DNA of 64,000 nucleotides from an uncultured Sulfitobacter sp. (GTDB taxonomy: Bacteria > Pseudomonadota > Alphaproteobacteria > Rhodobacterales > Rhodobacteraceae). Both the position numbers and the translations under genes were made by a program. Where the stretch lies: assembly GCA_913060815.1 (NCBI GenBank), contig CAJXSZ010000002.1:62001-126000 (forward strand), in the 5' to 3' direction. The notes below the pieces were generated by a model. It had not been told where the DNA came from and made no database searches. It saw only the letters and a program-made list of their open reading frames with translations. Every line of letters begins with the position of its first letter. Positions within the stretch are counted from its first letter, which is position 1. Shown in pieces: positions 48,734 through 57,978 of this stretch.

Positions 48734-51495
48734 TGGTTCTGGGGGGCATAGGGTTCACCGCACCTTGGCTTTTGCTTGCTCTAGCCGCTTTGCCAATCTT
48801 GTGGATTTTGCTTCGCGCCGTGCCACCTGCGCCGATCAAACGCCGCTTTCCCGGTGTGGCGCTGCTGTTGGGCCTAAAGGACGACGAAACCGTATCAGAC
48901 CGCACGCCATGGTGGCTGTTGCTGCTGCGTATGCTGGCTGTTGCTGCAATTATTGTTGGCCTTGCCGGGCCTGTCCTCAATCCGGAGGCCGAGCAAGCAG
49001 AAGGGGACGGCCCCTTGTTGTTTGTGCTGGACGGATCATGGGCAGGCGCCACACGCTGGCCGCAACAGCAAGAGGCTATCGAAGCACAGCTGGTCCGCGC
49101 AAGCCGCCTTGGCCGTACGGTCGGTTTTTTGACCCTAACACGGCCCGAAACGCCCGTTTTTCAATCTGCAGATGTCTGGCGCAGCAGGCTTGCGGGTTTG
49201 ACACCTGCCCCTTGGCAGCCTTCCGAAGCAATGCTCGAAAATGCCCAGTCCGCGCTTGACGATGTCGGAAACTTCGACACGCTCTGGTTTAGTGATACGC
49301 TTGCCTATGTAGGCCGAGACGATCTGCTGTCGCTTCTCCAACAGCGCGGAACAGTCGAGGCGTACCAGACCGCTGCAAACGTGCTGGCGATTCTGCCTGC
49401 CACCTATGAGGATGGTGCCGTGCAGCTCCGCGTTCTGCGCGCAGCGGCGGGAGCAGAACGAGAAGTCGTTATACAGGCCCAAGGCCGCGATCCTGCAGGT
49501 AACGCACGCATTCTAGCTTCAGTCCCTGTCACGTTTGATGAAGGCGCTACGGAGGCACAGACAGCACTTGTTTTGCCATCCGAGTTGCGCGCCCGCATCA
49601 CGCGCTTCGATATTGCAGGCCAGCGCTCTGCAGGGGCCAGCACGTTGAGCGATGACGGTTTGCGACGCCGCGAGGTCGCGCTGATCTCGGCGCGTGAAAG
49701 CCGTGAAGGGTTAGAGCTACTATCTCCGCTGCACTATATTGAGCAGGCTTTGGCTCCTACTGCCGATCTGATCGACGGTAGCCTGAGTGATGTGTTGCCT
49801 GCTAATCCGGATGTAATTGTGCTTGCGGATGTGGCGACATTGTCCGAGGCCGAGGCCGCCCCCCTGACCGAATGGATTGAGGGCGGCGGTATGCTGGTGC
49901 GCTTCGCGGGGCCGCGCATTGCCGCCTCGGACATCTCCCGCATCGACGAAGACCCGCTGATGCCTGTGCGCTTGCGTGCGGGTGGCAGGTCTGTCGGTGG
50001 CGCAATGAGTTGGGGAGAGCCGAAAGCGCTGTCTCCCTTCTCGAACGGCTCTCCATTCTTCGGGTTGAACTTGCCCGATGACGTCACCGTAAGTGCACAG
50101 GTCATGGCGCAGCCCGATCCAACACTGGCCGAGCGCGTCATCGCCTCCCTAAGTGATGGTACGCCGCTGGTGACCCGAAAGAACCTCGGCCAAGGCCAGA
50201 TCGTATTGTTCCACGTTACAGCCACGGCGGAATGGTCTTCGCTGCCGCTGTCAGGCTTGTTCGTCGAGATGATGGAGCGTTTGGCTATCTCCTCTTCTGC
50301 TGCAAGTGCGACCGTTGCCGGACTTGAAGGCACTACGTGGATTCCACGCCGCGTTCTGGACGGCTTTGGCACATTATCCGATGCAGGCACCCTACCGGGC
50401 ATCGACGGGCCAGCATTGGTTGAAGAACCGACAGGGCCATTGCTCCCGCCTGGTCTCTATACCTCGGGCGACAGGACACTGGCGCGAAATGTTCTGACAC
50501 CCGATGCAGCTTTGATGTCTGCATCATGGCCTGCCGATGTACCCGTGCGCGGCCTTGCAATCGCACCAGAACAACCCGTGGCGGGGTGGTTGCTGAGTCT
50601 GGCAATCCTGCTGCTGCTCACTGATGTGGTTGTCTCGCTGGCGCTTTCTGGCCGCCTTTTGGGCAAAAGCAATGCTACGGCTGCGGCTGTCGGCGCTTTG
50701 CTGTTACTCGGCACGCCTGCTGATGCTCAAACGGTAGAAGAAGAGCTTGCCCTATCCGCCACGGCAGAGCTCACACTAGGGCATGTAATCACAGGCGATC
50801 CGCAGCTTGACGAAATTGCTTTTGCTGGCCTGAGGGGCCTCAGCGACATCCTGTTTTTCCGCACGTCTGTCGAGCCGTCGGCCCCGCTTAGCATCAACCT
50901 TGAAACCGACGAGTTGGCGTTCTTTCCAATCCTGTACTGGCCCATCACGCCTAGCCAGCCGACGCCCTCGGCAGAAGCCTATGCAAAATTGAACAATTAC
51001 CTGCGTTCGGGCGGGATGATCCTGTTTGACACCCGCGACGCCGATACTGCCAGTTTCGGCGCCTCAAGCCCGAATGGTCGCAAGTTGCAGGAATTGGCAG
51101 CACCGCTCGATATCCCTGCGTTAGAGCCGTTACCAGAAGACCATGTGATCACGCGCACCTTCTATTTGCTTCAGGATTTTCCAGGGCGCTACAATAGCCG
51201 TGATGTTTGGGTAGAAGCCGCAGACCCCAATGCAGAGCAGATCGAAGGCATGCCGTTTCGTGATCTTAACGACGGTGTGACCCCAGTTGTTATTGGCGGT
51301 AATGATTGGGCCGCTGCATGGGCCGTGACGTCGGGTGGAGCGCCCCTCCTTCCCGTGGGTCGCGGGTTTAGCGGAGAGCGCCAGCGTGAGATCGCCTACC
51401 GCTTTGGCATCAACCTTGTGATGCATGTACTGACAGGGAACTATAAATCCGATCAGGTCCATGTGCCTGCTCTTTTGGACAGGTTGGGCCAATGA
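48730..51495 (+). CDS. Large membrane protein with BatA-like N-terminus and DUF4159 C-terminus
   Basis: A 921-residue protein. The N-terminal 85 residues are the BatA-like membrane part (GIGFTAPWLLLALAALPILWILLRAVPPAP, then WWLLLLRMLAVAAII). A von Willebrand-like or amidotransferase-like middle follows. A membrane helix lies near 620-640, and a short signal-like stretch around 655-675 leads into the DUF4159 domain (about 690-915), recognised by LNNYLRSGGMILFDTRD and the end LTGNYKSDQVHVPALLDRLG. The DUF4159 part is probably outside the cytoplasm. It may be a stress or envelope-integrity system; the exact role is not known. Confidence 0.88.
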   Translation: MMVLGGIGFTAPWLLLALAALPILWILLRAVPPAPIKRRFPGVALLLGLKDDETVSDRTPWWLLLLRMLAVAAIIVGLAGPVLNPEAEQAEGDGPLLFVLDGSWAGATRWPQQQEAIEAQLVRASRLGRTVGFLTLTRPETPVFQSADVWRSRLAGLTPAPWQPSEAMLENAQSALDDVGNFDTLWFSDTLAYVGRDDLLSLLQQRGTVEAYQTAANVLAILPATYEDGAVQLRVLRAAAGAEREVVIQAQGRDPAGNARILASVPVTFDEGATEAQTALVLPSELRARITRFDIAGQRSAGASTLSDDGLRRREVALISARESREGLELLSPLHYIEQALAPTADLIDGSLSDVLPANPDVIVLADVATLSEAEAAPLTEWIEGGGMLVRFAGPRIAASDISRIDEDPLMPVRLRAGGRSVGGAMSWGEPKALSPFSNGSPFFGLNLPDDVTVSAQVMAQPDPTLAERVIASLSDGTPLVTRKNLGQGQIVLFHVTATAEWSSLPLSGLFVEMMERLAISSSAASATVAGLEGTTWIPRRVLDGFGTLSDAGTLPGIDGPALVEEPTGPLLPPGLYTSGDRTLARNVLTPDAALMSASWPADVPVRGLAIAPEQPVAGWLLSLAILLLLTDVVVSLALSGRLLGKSNATAAAVGALLLLGTPADAQTVEEELALSATAELTLGHVITGDPQLDEIAFAGLRGLSDILFFRTSVEPSAPLSINLETDELAFFPILYWPITPSQPTPSAEAYAKLNNYLRSGGMILFDTRDADTASFGASSPNGRKLQELAAPLDIPALEPLPEDHVITRTFYLLQDFPGRYNSRDVWVEAADPNAEQIEGMPFRDLNDGVTPVVIGGNDWAAAWAVTSGGAPLLPVGRGFSGERQREIAYRFGINLVMHVLTGNYKSDQVHVPALLDRLGQ

Positions 51496-53534
51496 CATCC
51501 AGCATCGTATTTGATCCGCTTGTCCCTTGGCCTCTGTTGGCCATGGTGACCGTGATTGCCGCAATTGGCGTTATGCTTGCGCTGGTACGTGGTTTGCGCG
51601 GCTGGCCGTTGCGCGGGCTTGCAGGGTTGGTCGTTCTGGCAGCTCTCGCTGGTCCGTCCTTCCAGCAAGAAGATCGTGCTCCGCTCAGCGATATCGTCCT
51701 GATGCTTGAGGACCAAAGCGCGAGCCAACGCCTCGGCGACCGGGCCGCCCAGACGACAGAGGCCGCTGACCGTGTTGCCGCGCAAATCGAAGCGCGCCCG
51801 AACACCGAACTGCGCCGTATTACTGTTCCAGACGGACAGGGTGACGCTGGGACCGAACTGATGACCGCCCTTTCCAATGCCTTGGCGGAAGAGCCGCGCG
51901 CGCGAGTTGCTGGCGTTATCGCCCTCACGGACGGCCGCGTACATGATGCGGACCTACCTGTTGACCTCCCTGCGCCCTTTCATGTGCTGCTTAGCGGAGA
52001 CCAGACCGACTGGGACCGCCGTCTGCGTGTGTTGGGCGCGCCTGCATTTGCAATTATCGGAGAACCTGTTGTCCTGACGCTCCGCATTGATGATCTGGGA
52101 GCAGCACCGCAAAGCGAAGGTTTTGCAAATCTTGATATCTCGATTGACGGGGAAGATGCGCAACAGTTCCGCGTGCCGATTGGCGAGGACCTCGAACTGC
52201 CCGTGACCCTGCCGCACGGTGGGCGCAACGTGATCCGCTTTTCCCTGCCCGAGGCCGATGGCGAGCTTACCGACCGCAACAACGCCGTCGTGATCCAGAT
52301 GAACGGCGTGCGCGACCGGCTGCGGGTACTACTCGTCAGTGGAGAGCCGCATGCAGGCGGCCGCACATGGCGCAATCTGCTCAAGTCAGACAGCTCGGTT
52401 GATCTGGTACATTTCACCATTTTGCGCCCACCTGAAAAACAGGATGGTGTGCCCGTGTCCGAGCTTTCCTTGATCGCGTTTCCTACGCGCGAATTGTTTA
52501 TGGAAAAGATCGACGACTTCGATTTGATTATCTTTGACCGCTATAAACGGCGCGGCATTCTGCCATCGCTTTATCTTGAGAACATCGCAGAATATGTGCG
52601 CACGGGCGGCGCGGTCCTCGTCTCCGCCGGTCCTGATTTTGCCAGCGCGGACAGCCTGTTCCGCACACCGCTGGGGACCGTGATACCCGCCACGCCCACC
52701 GCGCGGGTGATCGAGGAGCCTTATCTTCCTGTTGTTACAGATATCGGTAACCGTCATCCCGTCACGGCAGGCTTGCCTCAGAATGGTGATTGGGGTCGAT
52801 GGGTGCGGCAGGTCGATGTGAATGCCACGTCAGGAAATATCGTGATGACAGGCATCGAAGATCGCCCGCTCCTTGTCCTTGACCGTGTCGAAGAGGGCCG
52901 CGTTGCCTTGCTTGCCTCCGATCATGCGTGGCTGTGGAACCGTGGCTATGAAGGTGGCGGCCCTCAGCTCGAGATGCTGCGCCGCCTCGCCCATTGGATG
53001 ATGGGAGAGCCAGAGCTGGAAGAAGAAGCACTGACCGCGACGGCCGAGGGCCAAACCATGCGAATCGAGCGTCGCACGCTGAGCGAAGAAGTCCCGCCGC
53101 TCACGATCACAGGCCCCGACGGTGAAATCACTGAATTGGAGCTTTCCCCTGCCGCTCCCGGCCGATTTGAAGCGACGTTTACGGGACCCGAGATCGGGCT
53201 TTACCGCCTAGAAAACGGCGAGCAGCTGAGCGTGATCGGCCTCGGCCCTGCCGCGCCTCGGGAATTTGTCGAAACTATTGCCGATACCGCCGTGTTAGAG
53301 CCTGTTATAGCAGCGATGCGGGGAGGCGCGCTGCGCCTTGAGGACGGCTTGCCCAATATTCGTAACGTGCGTGCCGGACGACCCGCAGCGGGGCGCGGCT
53401 GGATTGGGCTTACTCCACGTACCGCATATGAGACGCGTGATGTCCGCCAGACGCCAATCCTGCCCCCATGGTTGGTTCTCCTGCTAAGTGCAGGTCTGAT
53501 CACAGCTGCATGGCTGCGCGAGGGTCGACGCTAG
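51492..53534 (+). CDS. Membrane protein with amidotransferase-like fold
   Basis: A 680-residue protein with two N-terminal membrane helices (about 12-30 and 40-55) and one near the C-terminus (about 655-672), leaving a large domain outside. The visible part includes VIALTDGRVHDADLP (VWA-like), RDRLRVLLVSGEPHAGGRTWRNLL and DFDLIIFDRYKRRG, then GGAVLVSAGPDFA, which resemble the class I glutamine-amidotransferase-like domain that accompanies DUF58 and MoxR. No catalytic Cys was seen at the expected site, so it may bind rather than cleave. It is the last gene of the operon. Confidence 0.82.
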   Translation: MTSSIVFDPLVPWPLLAMVTVIAAIGVMLALVRGLRGWPLRGLAGLVVLAALAGPSFQQEDRAPLSDIVLMLEDQSASQRLGDRAAQTTEAADRVAAQIEARPNTELRRITVPDGQGDAGTELMTALSNALAEEPRARVAGVIALTDGRVHDADLPVDLPAPFHVLLSGDQTDWDRRLRVLGAPAFAIIGEPVVLTLRIDDLGAAPQSEGFANLDISIDGEDAQQFRVPIGEDLELPVTLPHGGRNVIRFSLPEADGELTDRNNAVVIQMNGVRDRLRVLLVSGEPHAGGRTWRNLLKSDSSVDLVHFTILRPPEKQDGVPVSELSLIAFPTRELFMEKIDDFDLIIFDRYKRRGILPSLYLENIAEYVRTGGAVLVSAGPDFASADSLFRTPLGTVIPATPTARVIEEPYLPVVTDIGNRHPVTAGLPQNGDWGRWVRQVDVNATSGNIVMTGIEDRPLLVLDRVEEGRVALLASDHAWLWNRGYEGGGPQLEMLRRLAHWMMGEPELEEEALTATAEGQTMRIERRTLSEEVPPLTITGPDGEITELELSPAAPGRFEATFTGPEIGLYRLENGEQLSVIGLGPAAPREFVETIADTAVLEPVIAAMRGGALRLEDGLPNIRNVRAGRPAAGRGWIGLTPRTAYETRDVRQTPILPPWLVLLLSAGLITAAWLREGRR

Positions 53535-53542
53535 GAATGGTG

Positions 53543-53968
53543 ATGGTTCGCCCACTGGCACAAAGTGATTTCGAGGGTGCTCTCAGACTCTACCAGACCC
53601 TTACACGCGATCCCGTATCGGTCAGCACAAGCATTGAAGCGTTTCTAGCGGTACTTAATCATGCTGGGACCTCTATCATGGGCGCCAAAGTTAACGGTCT
53701 CTTGGTGGGAATGGCGACGCTGCATCTGCTGCCGAACATGACATCGGGCGGAAGACCGTATGGATTGATCGAGAATGTCGTGACCGACACAGATTACCGC
53801 GGTAAAGGCATTGGCCGTACTGTTTTGCAGGCCTGTGTGGAGCATGCAAAGTTTGAGGGTGCATATAAGCTCATGCTGCTCACGGGGGAAGGGCGCGGCG
53901 CTGTGGGTTTCTACGAAAAGCTTGGCTTCACAGGCTATGAGAAACACGGGCTGATCTACCGCTTCTAA
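53543..53968 (+). CDS. GNAT family N-acetyltransferase
   Basis: A 141-residue enzyme. The acetyl-CoA loop is TDTDYRGKGIGRTVLQACVEHA, and the C-terminal part has GAVGFYEKLGF, as in many amino-group acetyltransferases. The start at 53543 has AGGA 6 bases upstream; ATG 53537 is the alternative. It is 8 bases after the amidotransferase-like gene, so it may be part of that operon, and it converges on the AEC gene with 4 bases of overlap. Confidence 0.88.
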   Translation: MVRPLAQSDFEGALRLYQTLTRDPVSVSTSIEAFLAVLNHAGTSIMGAKVNGLLVGMATLHLLPNMTSGGRPYGLIENVVTDTDYRGKGIGRTVLQACVEHAKFEGAYKLMLLTGEGRGAVGFYEKLGFTGYEKHGLIYRF

Positions 53969-54876
53969 AGCAAATAGTGCGCCCAAAGCGGCAAAGCCAA
54001 AAGCGATAGTACAACCTGCCAAGTCATAATATCCGCATAGAGGTCTGCGTCGCCTCCCATTTGCTTTGCCACGATGTACCCGTTCGAAGCAGCAGGCGCC
54101 GCAAAGACAAGTACGCCCGCCATCAGTTGAATGTTCGGAATACCAACAGTCGTGCCAACGAGCACAAAGACTGTTGAAGCCACCACAGGCCGCATGAAAG
54201 CACCCAAACACACGCGCCAGTCAAAGCGGGTAAGCCTGCGCAGACTAACACCAGCGCCCACAGCCATAAGACCCACGCCAAGCGCCCCGCGTCCGATCAT
54301 ATCTAGTGCCTCAGCCACAGGAACGGGTAGCGACACGCCGCCAATATTCAGCGTGAGGCCAATAACACAGGCCTGCACCAACGGATTGCGCGATAGTGTT
54401 TTAAGCACTTTGGAGACACTTGCCTTTGACGGGCCGAATGAGGCCAGCACCACGATGCAGATGATATTGATGAGCGGGATGAGAACAGCGATTGCGACCG
54501 CCAATATTGCTATGCCACCCGTAAGAAACTGCTCGGCTGCGGCGAGTGCGACAAAGGCGTTCCAGCGAATGCTACCTTGAAACAGGGAGGTGAAGGCCGG
54601 ATTCCCCAGCGCGTCTTTGGACAGCAATCGCAACAAAAGTGCTGATAGCGTCAGGATCACCAGTGTCCCGACCAATGATACACCAAAGCCGCCGAACCGT
54701 TCGAGCGATAGATCGGATTTCGAGATCGCGAGGATAAGGGTTGCGGGGATCAGGCCCCGAAACGATAACGTTTCAATCGCAGCCCAACCGCTTCGCGGTA
54801 TTATCTGGGATTTGGCCAGCGAGTAGCCCGCAGCGATAATAAGCAGCAATGGAAAGACAGATAATGCAAGTGACAT
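53965..54876 (-). CDS. AEC family transporter, second copy
   Basis: A 303-residue carrier with about 10 membrane helices, second member of its family here (the other is at 19262). The N-terminal [22 protein letters not shown] and the conserved [21 protein letters not shown] match the family. The ATG at 54876 starts the hydrophobic helix; a GTG at 54924 is possible but adds a polar stretch. Substrate unknown. It shares a 129-base gap with the divergent histidine kinase gene. Confidence 0.87.
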   Translation of the reverse strand: MSLALSVFPLLLIIAAGYSLAKSQIIPRSGWAAIETLSFRGLIPATLILAISKSDLSLERFGGFGVSLVGTLVILTLSALLLRLLSKDALGNPAFTSLFQGSIRWNAFVALAAAEQFLTGGIAILAVAIAVLIPLINIICIVVLASFGPSKASVSKVLKTLSRNPLVQACVIGLTLNIGGVSLPVPVAEALDMIGRGALGVGLMAVGAGVSLRRLTRFDWRVCLGAFMRPVVASTVFVLVGTTVGIPNIQLMAGVLVFAAPAASNGYIVAKQMGGDADLYADIMTWQVVLSLLALPLWAHYLL

Positions 54877-55005
54877 GCGCGGAGCAGTGGCACCCGCATT
54901 GGCGATAGTCCAGTCAAATATCACTTGGATTACTGCGCTCTTAAGGCCGCATTTACTCTAATCAGTGCACAAAGTGGACTTGGCAAGGCAGGTAACGAGG
55001 AATCG

Positions 55006-57186
55006 ATGAGTCTACGACAGAAACTCACCGAAGAACGGCGCGGCAGGTTGGCGGCGGAGCGTATGCTGGAGCTCAAAAAAGCAGAATTGTTCGCCGCAAA
55101 CCGCAAACTGGGCCACCATGCGCGTCAGCTGAGTGACGAGATTGTAGATACGCGCGCACTGGTCGAAAGCATGGGCGCTGAAAACCGAAAGGTTAAATCA
55201 GACCTCAACGCTGCCCACGAGAAAATCGCTGTGGTCGAGCGGCGGCTATGGCACTCCATCGAAACGATCAAGGACGGGTTCGCCTTTTTTGATGCGGACA
55301 ATCATTTGATTATGGCGAACGGCGCATACCTCGCAGTGTTTGAAGGGCTAGAGGTTATCAAACCCGGGGTGAATTTTGTCACCATTCTACAAGCTTTGAC
55401 AGATGAGGGCATTGTCGATCTTGGGGGTATGGAGCCTACAGCATGGCGTCAGCGGATGATGACACGCTTTCAAGGTCGCGAGCCTGAGCCGGAGGTCATC
55501 CAGCTTTGGAATGGTAACTATATCAAGATGATTGACCAGCGCGGTCCGGGGGGGGATGTCGTCTCCCTCGGGCTCGATATTACAGCGACAGTCCAATATG
55601 AACGGGAGCTGGATGCCGCACGCGAACAGGCAGAAGCGGCCAATAGAGCCAAATCAGCGTTTCTTGCCAATATGAGCCACGAGATCCGCACGCCAATGAA
55701 CGGTGTTGTGGGCATGGCCGATCTTCTGGACGAAAGCGTTTTGGACGAAGAACAGCGTCTTTATGTCCAGACCATCAAGAACTCTGGCGAGGCGTTGCTC
55801 GTCATTATCAACGACGTTCTTGATTATTCCAAAATTGAAGCAGGACGCCTTACTGTCAATAAGTCTGCCTTTGATCTGGAGCGCGCGTGTCAGGAAGTGA
55901 TCATGCTGCTGCAACCTATCGCACAGGACAAAGGCCTGCGGCTCCTGCTGGACTACGATCTATTCCTGCCAACTGATTTGATTGGTGATGCGGGGCGGAT
56001 CAGACAGGTGCTCACGAACCTGATTGGTAACGCGGTGAAATTCACAACCCAAGGGCATGTACTTGTCCGTGTGACTGGTGTGGCTGATGCGGCAACGAAA
56101 AATGTATCGGTTCACATCGCTGTTGAGGATACGGGTATCGGCATCCCCGCGCATATGACCAGCCATATCTTTGGCGAATTCAATCAGGTCGAGAACGAAC
56201 GCAATAGACAGTTTGATGGCACGGGCCTTGGGCTTGCCATCACCAAGCGGTTGGTCGAACTGATGGAGGGAGAGATATGGGTCGCCTCTGAGGAGGGCGT
56301 CGGATCTTGCTTTGGCTTCAAGATGAACATGGCAGCTAACGGGGACATCGACATGGCCTACCCCAAGCTAGCCAAACATATGAACCGTGTCATGATCGTT
56401 GACGATGTGTCTGAAAACCGTGCGATCCTCCAGCGACAATTAGGTCAGCTTCAAATTGAGACCATTGGCGTTGCAGATATGGCCGAGGCGCTTGAGATGC
56501 TGGACGATACAATCAACCTGATCATCACAGATCACAAGCTGCCCCATCTTAATGCCGTTGCCCTCGCCGATAGTCTGAGCGAGCGCGACAACCCCATTCC
56601 AGTGCTGTTGCTGAGCGCAAATATTGCCGCTGTCCGATCAGACCCACGCGCCGAGAGTTTTGCGGCAATGCTTCAAAAACCCGTGCCCCGTCACGCCCTT
56701 TTCTCCGAGCTTGAACACCTTGTTCCCGAACCAATAGATCAGTCTGTCAAACAAGCACCCGTAGCACTTCGCAAGATGCGGATACTGGCAGCTGAGGACA
56801 ATCGCACCAATCGGCTTGTCTTCAAAAAGATGGTTAAGAATTTCAACATAGAACTGCAATTCGCAGCAGATGGTGAAGAGGCAGTTCAGCTCTATCAAAG
56901 CTTCAAACCAGACCTCGTGTTCATGGATATCTCTATGCCGCGGATGGATGGCAAACAAGCAACCCTAGAAATCCGAGAGATCGAGCTAGAGACTGGCGCG
57001 CATATTCCTATCGTTGCAATGACGGCACATGCATTGCCGGATGACGACAAAACAATTTTGCAGGCGGGACTAGACCACTATCTCAGCAAGCCTCTTAAAC
57101 GCAGGTCGATAGAGGAGCATATCCTGCTTGCACAACCCAGTGGCACAGAACCGGTCAAAGAAAAGGACGTTCAGGATGCGGGGTAG
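55006..57186 (+). CDS. Hybrid histidine kinase with PAS-like domain and two receiver domains
   Basis: A 726-residue cytoplasmic kinase with no membrane segment. Order: N-terminal coiled coil (1-85), a PAS-like sensor (about 88-195, [19 protein letters not shown]), dimerisation/phosphorylation domain with His225 ([12 protein letters not shown]), the ATP domain ([24 protein letters not shown]), receiver 1 (Asp509 in ITDHKLP) and receiver 2 (Asp641 in [11 protein letters not shown]). The last part ends in an acidic tail without an Hpt domain, so it probably passes phosphate to a separate Hpt protein. GAGGAATCG lies before the ATG. Confidence 0.93.
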   Translation: MSLRQKLTEERRGRLAAERMLELKKAELFAANRKLGHHARQLSDEIVDTRALVESMGAENRKVKSDLNAAHEKIAVVERRLWHSIETIKDGFAFFDADNHLIMANGAYLAVFEGLEVIKPGVNFVTILQALTDEGIVDLGGMEPTAWRQRMMTRFQGREPEPEVIQLWNGNYIKMIDQRGPGGDVVSLGLDITATVQYERELDAAREQAEAANRAKSAFLANMSHEIRTPMNGVVGMADLLDESVLDEEQRLYVQTIKNSGEALLVIINDVLDYSKIEAGRLTVNKSAFDLERACQEVIMLLQPIAQDKGLRLLLDYDLFLPTDLIGDAGRIRQVLTNLIGNAVKFTTQGHVLVRVTGVADAATKNVSVHIAVEDTGIGIPAHMTSHIFGEFNQVENERNRQFDGTGLGLAITKRLVELMEGEIWVASEEGVGSCFGFKMNMAANGDIDMAYPKLAKHMNRVMIVDDVSENRAILQRQLGQLQIETIGVADMAEALEMLDDTINLIITDHKLPHLNAVALADSLSERDNPIPVLLLSANIAAVRSDPRAESFAAMLQKPVPRHALFSELEHLVPEPIDQSVKQAPVALRKMRILAAEDNRTNRLVFKKMVKNFNIELQFAADGEEAVQLYQSFKPDLVFMDISMPRMDGKQATLEIREIELETGAHIPIVAMTAHALPDDDKTILQAGLDHYLSKPLKRRSIEEHILLAQPSGTEPVKEKDVQDAG

Positions 57187-57950
57187 GGCCGAATGAATAC
57201 GGGCGTGTCTGGCTTGGATTTCGCCGCATCATACGCATAACCGCCTACATCAAAATCCAGAATGCCGTCTGCTTCCTTTATGCGATTCTGCATCACGAAA
57301 CGGGCCATCGCACCGCGTGCCTTCTTCGCATAAAAGCTTACGATCTTGGGACCTTTTCCGTCACCTTTATCTTCCATGAACTGCGGCGTGATCACGCGAA
57401 GCTTCAAAGCTTTGAGATCGACAGCGCCAAAGTACTCCTGACTTGCGCAATTCACCAGAACATCGCTGCCAGTGGCTTCGGCTTGGGCATCAAGCGCTGC
57501 ACACAGGGTGTCGCCCCAATATTCATACAGATTCTTGCCGCGCTTGGTCTTGAGCTTGCTTCCCATTTCAAGGCGGTAGGGCTGAATCGCATCGAGGGGG
57601 CGCAATACACCGTACAGGCCTGAAAGAATACGCAAGTGATCTTGTGCAAAAGCCAACTCGTCCGCATCGAGGCTTTGCGCCTCCAGTCCTTGATAGGTAT
57701 CGCCTGCAAACGCGAGCGCGGCAGGGCGAGTCAGCTCTGCGTTTGGCGTATCCACATAGCTTTGGAAGCGATCACGGTTGAGTGTCGCGAGGTTCTCACT
57801 CAGCGACATCATAGACTTGAGATCCCCCACGCTTAACTCGCGCGCAGTTTTCACCAAATCTGCGGCGGCCTCCAGAAAATCCGGCTGGGTCGTTTCCAAG
57901 TCGCGCTCGGCCCAATCCAACTTTTTTGCAGGTGAAATCACAACAAGCAT
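57171..57950 (-). CDS. yaaA: Peroxide stress protein YaaA
   Basis: Cytoplasmic protein that limits free iron during peroxide stress in E. coli (established). The 259-residue length fits. Motifs include [12 protein letters not shown] at the N-terminus, [25 protein letters not shown] in the middle and [12 protein letters not shown] near the C-terminus. It overlaps the end of the convergent histidine kinase gene by 16 bases and lies 28 bases after recQ on the same strand, so the two are probably co-transcribed. Confidence 0.95.
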   Translation of the reverse strand: MLVVISPAKKLDWAERDLETTQPDFLEAAADLVKTARELSVGDLKSMMSLSENLATLNRDRFQSYVDTPNAELTRPAALAFAGDTYQGLEAQSLDADELAFAQDHLRILSGLYGVLRPLDAIQPYRLEMGSKLKTKRGKNLYEYWGDTLCAALDAQAEATGSDVLVNCASQEYFGAVDLKALKLRVITPQFMEDKGDGKGPKIVSFYAKKARGAMARFVMQNRIKEADGILDFDVGGYAYDAAKSKPDTPVFIRPYPAS

Positions 57951-57978
57951 ATCCGCTCCTCTATATCTAAGCCTTTAC

